Below, one piece after another: positions 43,748 through 52,418 of a DNA stretch of 64,000 nt. This DNA is from Kitasatospora herbaricolor (GTDB lineage: Bacteria > Actinomycetota > Actinomycetes > Streptomycetales > Streptomycetaceae), in contig NZ_JAUSVA010000002.1 of the NCBI RefSeq assembly GCF_030813695.1, positions 7,091,501 to 7,155,500 on the forward strand, written 5' to 3'. Under the pieces are notes generated by a model. The model saw only the letters and a program-made list of their open reading frames with translations, was not told where the DNA came from and ran no database searches. Made by a program: the position numbers and the translations under genes. Within the stretch, counting starts at the first letter, position 1. The number at the start of each line of letters is the position of its first letter.

Positions 43748-45309
43748 GCCCGCACGCGGTCAGGCCGCCCGTCACCCCCGTCGCATCCGTCACCCCCGTC
43801 GTCCCGCTCGGTCCTCTCGCCGCTGTCGCGTCGTCCCCCGCGCTCCCGGTGCCGCCCGTGGCGGCGGCCGGTGCCCGCGCGGTCTCGGCGGCCCCCACCA
43901 CCGTCTCGTCCGCCGCATCGGCCCCGACCGTCACGTCCGTCCCGGCGAAGCCGGCCACTGCGGCGGATCGTCCCACCGTGGCCGTCTCCACCGCCTCCAC
44001 CACCTTTACCGCCCCCACCGCCCCCGTCACCCCCACCGCCCCCGTCACCCCCACCGCCTCCGTCACCCCCACCGCCTCCGTCACCCCCGGCTTCTCACTC
44101 CAGGGCGAGGCGGACGGTCAGGCGATGGCCACCGCCGCGCTGCCCGGCCTGCCGCGGGCGCTCAGTGCGCGGGCCCGCACGCTCGCCGGTGCCGTCCGGC
44201 GCCGGTGTGCGGACCTGGCCCGGATGGAGTCGCCGAGCGGTGACGCGCCCCGGCTGGACGCGCTGGCCGAGGAACTGGTGGCGGGCTTCGAGGCCACCGG
44301 TGCGGTGGCCCGGCGTGAACCCGGCCCGGCCGGTGACCACCTGGTACTGACCTGGGCGGGCGAGGACGAGAGCCTGGCCCACCTGCTGGTGGTCGGCCAC
44401 CACGACACCGTCTGGCCGGCCGGGACGCTCGCCGACTGGCCGGTCACCGAGCAGGACGGCCTGCTGAGTGGTCCTGGTGTGCTCGACATGAAGGCCGGAC
44501 TCGCCCTCCTGGAGGGTGCCTTCGCCCTGCTGGCCGACCTGGGCCGGCGTCCGCACCGCCCGGTGCGGCTGGTGGTGGTCTCCGACGAGGAGGTCGGCAG
44601 TCCGGACGGCAAGCGTCTGGTGGAGCGTCAACTCCCCGGTGCGGCAGCCGTCCTGGGGCTGGAGCCGCCGCATCCGGACGGCCGGCTGAAGACCGCCCGG
44701 CGGGGCAGTACCCGGGTGCTGCTGACGGTCACCGGGCGGGAGGCGCACGCCGGGCTCAACGCGGCGGAGGGCACCTCGGCGGTGGACGAGCTCGTCGACC
44801 AGCTGGTCGCGGTCCGTGGGCTGGCCTGCCAGCCCGGGACCGAGCTGAACACCGGCCGGATCAGCGGCGGGTCGCGGGCCAACGTGATCGCCGGCCGGGC
44901 GGAGGCCGAACTCGGTCTACGCTTCGCGACCCCCGAGGCCCAGCGCCGCACGCTCGACCACCTCGCCCAGCTGACCGCGCTGCGGCCCGGGGCCCGGGTG
45001 CGGACGGAGGTGCTGTCCAGCCGCCCGGCCTGGCCCGAGCGTTCGGGCAACCCGCTGCTGCGCCACGTGCGTTCGCTGGCGGCGGCGCTCGGCCAGCAGG
45101 TGGACGGCGCGCCGGCCGGCGGCGCCGGTGACACCAACATCGCGGGTGCGCGCGGCCTGCCGACGCTGGACGGCCTGGGCGCGGTCGGCGCCGGCCCGCA
45201 CGCCCGGCACGAGCACATCCGGGTGGACCAGCTGGCACCCCGGATCGCCCTGCTGGCAGCCCTGTTGGCCGTCCCGCTGCCACGCCTCCGGGAGCGGCCG
45301 AAGGGCTAG
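43744..45309 (+). CDS. M20 family metallopeptidase (glutamate carboxypeptidase-like)
   Basis: The conserved M20 domain runs from about 44125 (Met) to the stop, 394 aa, normal for the family. Zinc ligands and catalytic residues are in VVGHHDTVWPAGTL, GPGVLDMKAGLAL and VSDEEVGSPDG; GREAHAGLNAAEGTSAV begins the dimerisation domain, and HARHEHIRVDQLAPR holds the last His. Start is uncertain. TTG at 43744 has a strong GGGGAGG site 6 nt upstream and adds 127 Ala/Pro/Thr/Val-rich residues, including tandem TPTAPV/TPTASV repeats; ATG 44125 would omit them. Likely cleaves C-terminal Glu or a similar acyl-amino-acid bond. Confidence 0.85.
   Translation: MSPHAVRPPVTPVASVTPVVPLGPLAAVASSPALPVPPVAAAGARAVSAAPTTVSSAASAPTVTSVPAKPATAADRPTVAVSTASTTFTAPTAPVTPTAPVTPTASVTPTASVTPGFSLQGEADGQAMATAALPGLPRALSARARTLAGAVRRRCADLARMESPSGDAPRLDALAEELVAGFEATGAVARREPGPAGDHLVLTWAGEDESLAHLLVVGHHDTVWPAGTLADWPVTEQDGLLSGPGVLDMKAGLALLEGAFALLADLGRRPHRPVRLVVVSDEEVGSPDGKRLVERQLPGAAAVLGLEPPHPDGRLKTARRGSTRVLLTVTGREAHAGLNAAEGTSAVDELVDQLVAVRGLACQPGTELNTGRISGGSRANVIAGRAEAELGLRFATPEAQRRTLDHLAQLTALRPGARVRTEVLSSRPAWPERSGNPLLRHVRSLAAALGQQVDGAPAGGAGDTNIAGARGLPTLDGLGAVGAGPHARHEHIRVDQLAPRIALLAALLAVPLPRLRERPKG
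44009..44088 (+). repeat. 18-bp tandem repeats in the N-terminal extension of the M20 gene
   Basis: Two copies of ACCCCCACCGCCCCCGTC followed by two of ACCCCCACCGCCTCCGTC, encoding (TP-TAPV/TASV) hexapeptide repeats. Confidence 0.7.
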
Positions 45310-45401
45310 GCGCCAGGTCCGGGCGCGAACTCCGGACGGCGGGGCCGCCCCCGGTCCCGTTCCAGCCCTCCCAGTGCGGTGGCGCCGCGGCCGGTGGGCC
45401 C

Positions 45402-45500
45402 GTCCCGCCCGTCCCGCCCGTCCCGCCCGTCCCGCCCGTCCCGCCCGTCCCGCCCGTCCCGCCCGTGCCGCCCGTGCCGCCCGTGCCGCCCGTGCCGCCC
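45402..45500. repeat. 9-bp minisatellite, 11 units
   Basis: Seven units of CGTCCCGCC (45402-45464) run without interruption into four units of CGTGCCGCC (45465-45500). Non-coding by position. Confidence 0.9.
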
Positions 45501-45628
45501 GGGCCGGCGCGGGCCCGCAAAGGCCCGGGCGAGCCCGGGTGCGGGCCCGGACGGGTCAACCGTCTCCGCCGGTCGCCGCGTCCCGCCCCGCAAGCCTTGT
45601 CACGGCGGTGCCCAGCCCGCACAATGGA

Positions 45629-45646
45629 ACCGACCGAACGGTCAGT
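45629..45646. promoter_or_regulatory. PaaR-like TetR operator of the phenylacetate operon
   Basis: ACCGACCG, AA, CGGTCAGT: an inverted repeat with one mismatch, resembling the ACCGACC/GGTCGGT operators of TetR-family PaaR repressors that respond to phenylacetyl-CoA. It lies 71 bp before paaA. Confidence 0.6.
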
Positions 45647-45716
45647 CGGGATGATCGCCAAGGCCCGGCCACCGTGCCGGGCCGCCCGGGGCGGCGCTAC
45701 CGAGATGGGAGCCGTG

Positions 45717-46778
45717 GTGACAGCAGAAGTGGCGGAGCAGGTGCGGACGGAGCGGTTCGAGGCGGTGATCGCCGCCGAGCAGCGGATCGAGCCCCGCGAC
45801 TGGATGCCCGACGCCTACCGCGCGACCCTGGTCCGCCAGATCGCCCAGCACGCGCACTCCGAGATCATCGGCATGCAGCCGGAGGGCAACTGGCTCACCC
45901 GGGCGCCCTCGCTGCGCCGCAAGGCCATCCTGCTGGCCAAGGCCCAGGACGAGGCGGGCCACGGGCTCTACCTCTACGCCGCCGCCGAGACGCTGGGCGT
46001 GGACCGGGCCGAGCTGACCGAGAAGCTGGTCTCCGGCCGGCAGAAGTACTCCTCGATCTTCAACTACCCCACGCTGACCTTCGCCGACGTGGGCGTGATC
46101 GGCTGGCTGGTGGACGGGGCCGCGATCTGCAACCAGGTGCCGCTCTGCCGGTGCTCGTACGGGCCGTACGCCCGCGCGATGGTGCGGATCTGCAAGGAGG
46201 AGTCCTTCCACCAGCGGCAGGGTTACGAGCTGCTGATGACGATGATGCGCGGCACCGAGGGCCAGCGCCGGATGGTGCAGGACGCGGTGGACCGCTGGTG
46301 GTGGCCGTCCCTGATGATGTTCGGCCCGCCGGACGGGGACTCGCCGAACACCGCCCGCTCGATGGCCTGGCGGATCAAGCGGCACAGCAACGACGAACTG
46401 CGGCAGCGCTTTGTCGACATGTCCGTACCGCAGGCCGAGCACCTCGGTGTCACCCTCCCCGACCCGGCGCTGAGCTGGAACGAGGAGCGCGGCAGCTGGG
46501 ACTTCGGCGAGCCCGACTGGTCCGAACTGAAGCGGGTGATCCAGGGCGACGGGCCCTGCAACGCCCAGCGGGTGGACCGCCGGCGTCAGGCCCACGAGGA
46601 CGGCGCCTGGGTCCGCGAGGCGGCCCTCGCCTACGCGGCGAAGCGCCGGGCCGAGGCCGCCCGGGAGCCGGGGCCGGCCGACGGCGGGACTGTACCGGCC
46701 GGCCCGGAGCTGCCTCTGGCGGCCCGGGGCGGCGAAGAGCACGGAGAAGCGGCGAAGAGCACGGAGGAGCAGCGATGA
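45717..46778 (+). CDS. paaA: 1,2-phenylacetyl-CoA epoxidase subunit A (catalytic)
   Basis: About 353-aa diiron oxygenase subunit that epoxidises the ring of phenylacetyl-CoA. Diiron ligands are in the helices AKAQDEAGHGLYLY (DExxH type) and KEESFHQRQG (EExxH), with further carboxylates around QHAHSEIIGMQPEGNW. GTG 45717 is favoured by GGGAG 5 nt upstream; ATG 45705 would add four residues but has no ribosome site. First gene of paaABCDE; the stop overlaps paaB as ATGA. Confidence 0.95.
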   Translation: MTAEVAEQVRTERFEAVIAAEQRIEPRDWMPDAYRATLVRQIAQHAHSEIIGMQPEGNWLTRAPSLRRKAILLAKAQDEAGHGLYLYAAAETLGVDRAELTEKLVSGRQKYSSIFNYPTLTFADVGVIGWLVDGAAICNQVPLCRCSYGPYARAMVRICKEESFHQRQGYELLMTMMRGTEGQRRMVQDAVDRWWWPSLMMFGPPDGDSPNTARSMAWRIKRHSNDELRQRFVDMSVPQAEHLGVTLPDPALSWNEERGSWDFGEPDWSELKRVIQGDGPCNAQRVDRRRQAHEDGAWVREAALAYAAKRRAEAAREPGPADGGTVPAGPELPLAARGGEEHGEAAKSTEEQR

Positions 46779-47068
46779 ACGGGATCCGGGCCGGCTGGCC
46801 GCTGTACGAGGTGTTCGTCCGCCCCCGGCGGGGCCTGAACCACGTCCACGTCGGCTCGCTGCACGCGTCCGACGACCGGATGGCGCTGCTCTCCGCCCGC
46901 GACCTGTACACCCGCCGCAACGAGGGCGTCAGCCTCTGGGTGGTCCGCTCGGACGCGATCACCGCCTCCGCCCCGGACGAGCAGGACCCGTTCTTCGTGC
47001 CCGGCGGCGACAAGGTCTACCGCCACCCGACCTTCTACGACATCCCCGAGGACGTCCCGCACATCTGA
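46775..47068 (+). CDS. paaB: 1,2-phenylacetyl-CoA epoxidase subunit B
   Basis: 97-aa small subunit with PLYEVFVRPRRGLNHVHVGSL and YTRRNEGVSLWVV, typical of PaaB, which is needed for a functional epoxidase complex. Overlaps paaA by 4 nt. Confidence 0.94.
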   Translation: MNGIRAGWPLYEVFVRPRRGLNHVHVGSLHASDDRMALLSARDLYTRRNEGVSLWVVRSDAITASAPDEQDPFFVPGGDKVYRHPTFYDIPEDVPHI

Positions 47069-47109
47069 GGCGGGCGGTACCCGGCGGGAGCGGAAAGCGC
47101 GAGACGGAA

Positions 47110-48057
47110 GTGGACACAGTGACGGGAACGGACCACGCGATGACCGACCACCACGTGATGCCCGGCCACCACGGGGCGGGCGACGACCACGTCTACCTGA
47201 CCCTCAGCGAGGCCGGTCCGGAACTCGACGGCGAGGCCCGGTGGGCGTACGGCACCGGCTTCTCCGACCCGCTGCTGGGCGTGGACACCACCGTGCCGGA
47301 GGGCCTGGACGGCGCCGACCTGGCCGCCTACTGCCTGATGCTCGGCGACGACGCGCTGGTGCTGGCCCAGCGGCTGACCGAGTGGTGCACCCGGGCGCCC
47401 GAGCTGGAGGAGGAGGTGGCGCTGGCCAACCTCGGCCTCGACCTGCTCGGCCAGGCCCGGCTGCTGCTCACCCGGGCCGGCCAGGCCGACGGCACCGGCC
47501 GCGGCGAGGACGAGCTGGCGTACTGGCGGGAGGAGCACGAGTTCCGCAACGTCCGCCTGGTCGAGGCGCCGAACGGGGACTTCGCCCACTCGGTCGCCCG
47601 GCTGCTGCTCTTCGCCACCGCCCGCAAGGCGCTGTACGAACTGCTGGCCGGCCACCCCGACCCGGTGCTCGCCGCGGTGGCGGCGCGCGGCGTGCTGGAG
47701 CTGGCCTACCACCAGGAGTACGCCACCGCCTGGACGCTGCGGCTCGGCGACGGCACCCCGTACTCGGCGGCCCGGATGCAGGCCGGCCTGGACGCCGTCT
47801 GGCCGCTGCTGGACGAACTGTTCACCCCGCACCCGGTGGAGCTGCGGATCGGAGCCGACCCGTCCGCGCTGCGGGAGCCCGTGCTGCGCACCCTCGCCGC
47901 GGTGCTCGCCGAGGCGGGCCTCACCGTGCCCGAGGCCCGGCCGCTGGCCTTCGTCGGCGGACGCGCGGGGCGGGACGGCGTGCACACCGAGGCGCTCGGG
48001 CCGCTGCTGGCGGAGTTCCAGGTGGTGGCCAGGGCGCATCCGGGTGCGACATGGTGA
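47110..48057 (+). CDS. paaC: 1,2-phenylacetyl-CoA epoxidase subunit C
   Basis: 315-aa structural subunit sharing the ferritin-like fold of PaaA but without a full metal site. Family segments are YCLMLGDDALVLAQRLTEW, ANLGLDLLGQARLLL, DELAYWREEHEFRNV and LELAYHQEYATAWTLRLGDG. The N-terminus is His-rich (TDHAMTDHHVMPGHHGAGDD), and the start is a GTG. The stop overlaps paaD by 7 nt (ATGGTGA). Confidence 0.94.
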   Translation: MDTVTGTDHAMTDHHVMPGHHGAGDDHVYLTLSEAGPELDGEARWAYGTGFSDPLLGVDTTVPEGLDGADLAAYCLMLGDDALVLAQRLTEWCTRAPELEEEVALANLGLDLLGQARLLLTRAGQADGTGRGEDELAYWREEHEFRNVRLVEAPNGDFAHSVARLLLFATARKALYELLAGHPDPVLAAVAARGVLELAYHQEYATAWTLRLGDGTPYSAARMQAGLDAVWPLLDELFTPHPVELRIGADPSALREPVLRTLAAVLAEAGLTVPEARPLAFVGGRAGRDGVHTEALGPLLAEFQVVARAHPGATW

Positions 48058-48542
48058 CGGCCCCGGCCACCGCCTGGGACGTCGCCGCGGCCGTCCCCGA
48101 CCCCGAGCTGCCGATGCTGACCCTGGCCGAACTGGGCGTACTGGCCGAGGTGGAGACCGAAGGCCGGGCCGTCACGGCCTGGCTGACCCCGACCTACTCG
48201 GGCTGCCCGGCGATCGCCGAGATGGCCGCCGACGTGGACGCCCGGCTGCGGGCGGCCGGCTACCCGGAGGTCCGGGTCCGGCTGCGGCTGGACCCGCCGT
48301 GGTCCACCGACCGGATCACCGAGGAAGGCCGCCGCAAGCTCGCCGAGGCCGGCATCGCCCCGCCGGGGCCGGCCGGCCCGCCGCTGCTGCGGCTCGGGCC
48401 GACCAGGCACCGGGCGGTCACCTGCCCGCAGTGCGGCGGCACCGACACCGAGGAGCTGTCCCGCTTCGGCTCCACGGCCTGCAAGGCGCTCTGGCGCTGC
48501 CGCGACTGCCGTGAGCCCTTCGAACGCATCAAGGAGATCTGA
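48051..48542 (+). CDS. paaD: Phenylacetate epoxidase assembly protein (MIP18/DUF59 family)
   Basis: 163 aa. Residues 1-100 are the MIP18/DUF59 iron-sulfur assembly domain (VPDPELPMLTLAELG, TPTYSGCPAI). The C-terminal zinc-ribbon has four Cys in CPQCGG and CRDC plus STACKALW. It is thought to mature the Fe-S or diiron centres of the epoxidase. GTG 48054 is an alternative start. Confidence 0.93.
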   Translation: MVTAPATAWDVAAAVPDPELPMLTLAELGVLAEVETEGRAVTAWLTPTYSGCPAIAEMAADVDARLRAAGYPEVRVRLRLDPPWSTDRITEEGRRKLAEAGIAPPGPAGPPLLRLGPTRHRAVTCPQCGGTDTEELSRFGSTACKALWRCRDCREPFERIKEI

Positions 48543-49607
48543 ATGACCGCCCGCCGACCGGTCTTCCACCCGCTGCGGATCGCCCTGGTGGAGCAGCTCT
48601 GCGAGGACGCCGTGGCGGTCACCTTCGACGTCCCGGACGCGCTCGCCGAGGAGTTCGCGTTCCGTCCCGGCCAGACGCTGACCCTGCGCCTGGTGCTGGG
48701 CGGCGTCGACGAGCGCCGCTCGTACTCGATCTGCGCCCCGGCCGGCGGCCCGCTGCGGATCGCCGTCCGTGAGGTGCCCGGCGGGCTGTTCTCCCGGCGG
48801 CTGGTCCGCGAGGCCCGCGCGGGTGACGAGATCGAGGTGCTGCCGCCGGGCGGCCTGTTCAGCCCGGAGACCGACGTTCCCGGCGAGCACGTGCTGGTCG
48901 CGGCGGGCTCCGGCATCACCCCGATGCTGTCGATCGCCGGCTCGGTGCTGGCCGCCGACCGGACGTCCCAGGTCACCCTGCTGTACGGGAACCGGCGCAG
49001 CGACACCGTGATGTTCGCCGACGAGCTCGCCGATCTCAAGGACCGCTACCTCGGCCGGTTCCAGCTGCTGCACGTGCTCTCCCGGGAGACCCGCGACGCG
49101 GAACTGCTCACCGGGCGGCTGGACCCCGAGCGGGTCGGCGCGCTGCTGAACGCCCTGGTGGACGTCCCCGAGGTGGACCACTGGTGGCTCTGCGGCCCGT
49201 TCGGCATGGTGACCGGGGCGAAGGAGCTGCTGGCCGGGCTCGGCGTGCCGGCCGAGCGGGTGCACCAGGAGCTGTTCCACGCGGACGACGAGCCCGTCGC
49301 GGATCGCCCCGAGGCGCCGGTCGACGGTGAATCGAGCGAGGTCACCGTGGTGCTCGACGGGCGGGGCAGCACCCTGGCGCTGCCGCGCGACCGCTCGATC
49401 CTGGACGGCGCCCAGCGCTCCCGGCCGGACCTGCCGTTCGCCTGCAAGGGCGGCGTCTGCGGCACCTGCCGCGCCCTGGTGACCGAGGGCGAGGTCGAGA
49501 TGCGGCGGAACTTCGCGCTGGAGGAGAAGGAGCTGGCCGAGGGCTACGTGCTGACCTGCCAGGCCAGGCCGGTGACGGACCGGGTGACGGTCGACTACGA
49601 CCGCTGA
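48543..49607 (+). CDS. paaE: 1,2-phenylacetyl-CoA epoxidase reductase subunit E
   Basis: 354-aa NADPH-dependent oxidoreductase that feeds electrons to PaaA. The FAD site is RRSYSICAPAGG, the NAD(P) site is VAAGSGITPMLS, and the C-terminal plant-type [2Fe-2S] ferredoxin has CKGGVCGTC plus a distal CQA. ATG follows the paaD stop immediately (TGAATG). Its 3' end overlaps the convergent monooxygenase gene by 13 bp. Confidence 0.95.
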   Translation: MTARRPVFHPLRIALVEQLCEDAVAVTFDVPDALAEEFAFRPGQTLTLRLVLGGVDERRSYSICAPAGGPLRIAVREVPGGLFSRRLVREARAGDEIEVLPPGGLFSPETDVPGEHVLVAAGSGITPMLSIAGSVLAADRTSQVTLLYGNRRSDTVMFADELADLKDRYLGRFQLLHVLSRETRDAELLTGRLDPERVGALLNALVDVPEVDHWWLCGPFGMVTGAKELLAGLGVPAERVHQELFHADDEPVADRPEAPVDGESSEVTVVLDGRGSTLALPRDRSILDGAQRSRPDLPFACKGGVCGTCRALVTEGEVEMRRNFALEEKELAEGYVLTCQARPVTDRVTVDYDR

Positions 49608-50782
49608 GCCGGTACGGCGGCGGCCGGGCGGCGAGCCGGGTCGCCGAGCAGCCGGACGATCCCGTTGACCGCCGCCCGCCCGGCCCGGTTGGCGCCGACG
49701 GTGCTGGCCGACGGCCCGTACCCGACCAGGTGGATCCGCGGGTCGTCGGTGGCCCGGGTGCCGTCCATCCGGATGCCGCCACCCGGGCCGCGCAGCCCCA
49801 GCGGCGCCAGGTGCCCGACCTCGGGCCGGAACCCGGTGGCCCAGACGATCGCGTCCACCGCCAGTTCCTCCTCGCCCCAGGCGACGCCGTGCTCGGTCAG
49901 CCGGTCGAACATCGGCCGGCGGTCCAGCGCGCCCAGCTCCCGGGCCCGCCGGTACGCGACGGACGGGCCGAGCCCGGTCACGCTGACCACGCTGCGCACC
50001 GGCAGCCCCTGCCGGACCCGCTCCTCCACCATGGCCACAGCCGCCCGCCCGGCCTCAGGGCTGAACGGGCCGTCGCGGTAGACCGGCGGGGTGCGGGTCA
50101 CCCAGACCGTCTCGGCGATCGCCGCGACCTCCGAGAGCACCTGGATCGCGGACGCGCCGCCGCCGACCACCAGCACACGGCGCCCGGCGAACTCCTCCGG
50201 GCCCCGGTAGTCGGCGTAGTGCAGCTGCCGCCCGCCGAACCGGCCTGGGTAGTGCGGCAGGAAGGGCCTGGTCCAGGTACCGGTCGCGTTGATCAGCGCC
50301 CGGGCGGTCCAGTGGCCGGCGTCGGTCTCCACCAGCAGCCGGGAGTCGGGCAGCGTGCGGACGGCGTGGACGCGCACCGGGCGCACAACCGGCAGCGCGT
50401 GCCGGGCCTCGTACGCCGCGAAGTAACCCGGCACCACCTCGCGCGCCGGGGCGTCCGGGTCCGGCGGGGGGAGTTCGAAGTCGGGGAGGTCGTGGAAGCC
50501 GTGCACGGTGGCCATCCGCAGCGAGGGGGAGCGGTGCGCCCAGGCGCCGCCGGGTGCCCCGTCGGCGTCCAGCACCACGAAGCCGCCGCCGTCCCCGGTG
50601 CCCGCTCCGGCCGGCAGGTCGCCCGGGCGGGCCGTGACCGGGGCGAAGCCGCGTCGGCGCAGGTGGTAGGCGGCGGACAGGCCGGCCTGCCCGGCACCGA
50701 TCACGACCACGTCGACGTCGACCGTGCGGGTGGCGGCCCCGGCACCGCCGACAACAGTTGCCCCGTAAACATTCACGCCCAT
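49595..50782 (-). CDS. FAD-dependent NAD(P)-binding oxidoreductase (flavin monooxygenase-like)
   Basis: 395 aa with two Rossmann motifs, FAD site VVIGAGQAGLSAAYHL (about residues 27-42) and NAD(P) site VLVVGGGASAIQVLSEVA, plus the ATGFRPE motif near the C-terminus common in flavin monooxygenases of the CzcO/ArsO type. Substrate unknown. Start at 50782 by family alignment; frame open to 50836. Converges on paaE with overlapping ends but is transcribed from its own side. Confidence 0.88.
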   Translation of the reverse strand: MGVNVYGATVVGGAGAATRTVDVDVVVIGAGQAGLSAAYHLRRRGFAPVTARPGDLPAGAGTGDGGGFVVLDADGAPGGAWAHRSPSLRMATVHGFHDLPDFELPPPDPDAPAREVVPGYFAAYEARHALPVVRPVRVHAVRTLPDSRLLVETDAGHWTARALINATGTWTRPFLPHYPGRFGGRQLHYADYRGPEEFAGRRVLVVGGGASAIQVLSEVAAIAETVWVTRTPPVYRDGPFSPEAGRAAVAMVEERVRQGLPVRSVVSVTGLGPSVAYRRARELGALDRRPMFDRLTEHGVAWGEEELAVDAIVWATGFRPEVGHLAPLGLRGPGGGIRMDGTRATDDPRIHLVGYGPSASTVGANRAGRAAVNGIVRLLGDPARRPAAAVPAQRS

Positions 50783-50789
50783 GAAACAT

Positions 50790-50821
50790 CGGACCCGGCG
50801 GGCCTGTTCCCGCCGGGTCCG
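50790..50821 (-). terminator. Terminator hairpin of the YbjQ-like gene
   Basis: Perfect 13-bp arms CGGACCCGGCGGG and complement with a 6-nt loop, 66 bp downstream of the YbjQ gene stop. Confidence 0.65.
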
Positions 50822-50886
50822 GCCCCGCACCGGCATCGCCCCGGGCCGGCCCCGCCAGGCTCCGCGCCGCCTGCCGGGCCCGGTGC

Positions 50887-51258
50887 TCAGGTCAGCGGCG
50901 AGATCACCGCCGCCGTGCCGTACGCGCAGACCTCGGTGCCCACGTCGGCGGCCTCCGAGACGTCGAAGCGCATCATCAGCACCGCGTTGCCGCCGCGCGC
51001 CTGGGCCTGCGCGACCAGCCGCTCCATCGCCTCGTTGCGGCTCTGCACCAGGGTCTTGGTCAGCCCCTTCAGCTCACCGCCCACCAGGGACTTCAGCGAG
51101 GCGCCGATCTGGCTGCCGACGTGCCGGCTGCGGACCGTCAGCCCGAAGACCTCGCCGATCACATGGTCGACCCGGAAACCCGGCACATCGTTCGTGGTCA
51201 CCACCATCACCTGGGCGTTCTGTCCCTGCCCGCCGCCGAACTCGTCAAGGTTGCTCAT
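50887..51258 (-). CDS. YbjQ/UPF0145 family protein
   Basis: 123-aa member of the YbjQ (UPF0145) family, sometimes called heavy-metal-binding domain protein. VVTTNDVPGFRVDHVIGEVFGLTV and the GGNAVLMMRFDV strand are diagnostic; these proteins form pentameric rings. Function unproven. Divergent from the next gene with about 100 bp between starts. Confidence 0.9.
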   Translation of the reverse strand: MSNLDEFGGGQGQNAQVMVVTTNDVPGFRVDHVIGEVFGLTVRSRHVGSQIGASLKSLVGGELKGLTKTLVQSRNEAMERLVAQAQARGGNAVLMMRFDVSEAADVGTEVCAYGTAAVISPLT

Positions 51259-51360
51259 GGGCCCATCCTGCGCGCGCCACCCGGCCCGCTCGGCGGAGGC
51301 AGGGCCGAGAAGGTGGGCCAGACCGGTGATCGGGCGCCGGAAAAGCCGTACCGTAGGCGC

Positions 51361-52290
51361 ATGGGCGAGCGAAGCGATCATCCGCAGGGGCAGGGCGCCA
51401 CGGAGGACTCCGGCGCGCGGGAAATCGAGGCGACGGTGGTGCTGGGCCTGCGCATCACCGACTGGCCCGCGCTGCGCGCCGCCGCCAGAGCGGCGGTCGA
51501 GGACCTGGACTTCGAGGGCGTCGACCCGGCCGGGCAGCGCCGTGAACTGCTGCGGGAGGTGTCCGAGGACCCGAACGCCGCCCTCGGCGTGCTGCTGCAC
51601 CCGGACCGGCTGGTGGCCGCCATGCCGGGCGTCGACGCGCTCGGCGGCACCCTGGAGATCAGCGTCACCGAGGACTTCGCACCCGACTTCGCCGAGCTCT
51701 TCCCGCTCGACGGCGACGAGGAGGGCAGCGGCGGCGTCGGCGACTGGACCCTCACCCCCCGCACCGCCTGCCTCCTGCACGCCCAGCTCCTCGGCCTGGC
51801 CGACGCGGCCTACGACGACCTGGAGGAGCACGAGGGCGAGCCCGTGCTGGAGAGCGAGGAGCACGAATGGGCGGTCCTCGGCCGCCTGCCCACCCGCACC
51901 TGGGGCCTGCACCGCGGCTGGCGCCGCTCGATGGCCCGCGCCTTCGACGACCTCGCCGACGACCTGGCCCTCGGTGAGTGGCCGCTGCCGCGCTGCCCGG
52001 CCGAGGACATCGCCCTGCGGATGGCGCTGGCCGACGCCCGCAACCTGCTGGGCGCCCAGCCGGAATCCGTCGCCGACATGATGGGCGACCTGCCCGCCGA
52101 CCTCTACGACTACGACTGGGACGGCTGCCTGGACGAGCTGTTCGGCGTCTACGGCCCCGAGGACGGCGACCCGGAGGCGGACACCGCCAGTCGCACCGAG
52201 GAACTGATCGCCGCCACCCACCCCGAGGGCTGGTTCCTCCCGTACGAGGACGCCGAGGAGCGGGACCCGCAGCGCGGCTACCGGCGCTGA
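51361..52290 (+). CDS. Acidic hypothetical protein (309 aa)
   Basis: I do not recognise the family. It is a strongly acidic, soluble protein with no signal peptide. The first half (EIEATVVLGLRITDWPALRAAARAAVEDLDFEG) looks alpha/beta. The second half is helical, with segments RTWGLHRGWRRSMARAFDDLADDLAL and IALRMALADARNLL, ending in acidic YDYDWDGCLDELFG. GC3 is high throughout. It precedes the peptidyl-tRNA hydrolase gene, with a strong terminator between them, so it is probably transcribed alone. Confidence 0.8.
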   Translation: MGERSDHPQGQGATEDSGAREIEATVVLGLRITDWPALRAAARAAVEDLDFEGVDPAGQRRELLREVSEDPNAALGVLLHPDRLVAAMPGVDALGGTLEISVTEDFAPDFAELFPLDGDEEGSGGVGDWTLTPRTACLLHAQLLGLADAAYDDLEEHEGEPVLESEEHEWAVLGRLPTRTWGLHRGWRRSMARAFDDLADDLALGEWPLPRCPAEDIALRMALADARNLLGAQPESVADMMGDLPADLYDYDWDGCLDELFGVYGPEDGDPEADTASRTEELIAATHPEGWFLPYEDAEERDPQRGYRR

Positions 52291-52303
52291 CGGCGGGCCC
52301 GGT

Positions 52304-52354
52304 CCCGCCCGGCCCGCCCCGCCGGCCGCGGGCCCGCGGGGCGGGCCGGGCGGG
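52304..52354 (+). terminator. Long GC hairpin terminator
   Basis: Perfect 19-bp inverted repeat (left arm CCCGCCCGGCCCGCCCCGC) with a 13-nt loop, directly after the stop of the acidic hypothetical protein. Confidence 0.7.
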
Positions 52355-52418
52355 GGCGGACCGCGGCGGGCCCGGGCCGGGCGGCGGGGGAGCGGGCGGC
52401 GGCTGGCATCCTTGACGG

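Larger units (their letters stand above)
45310..45716. other. Intergenic region upstream of paa operon, 407 bp
   Basis: No gene. It contains an 11-unit 9-bp minisatellite (45402-45500) and a PaaR-like operator (45629-45646) next to the start of the phenylacetate operon. Confidence 0.6.

Noticed and set aside
43222..43755. 178-codon minus-strand frame with a balanced composition near the M20 gene
   Set aside because: No ribosome site, no recognisable family, and the right part degenerates into Arg/Pro-rich sequence; not supported as a gene.
45402..45500. Regularly repeated array resembling a CRISPR
   Set aside because: Units are 9 bp and contiguous without spacers; it is a minisatellite, and no cas gene is present.
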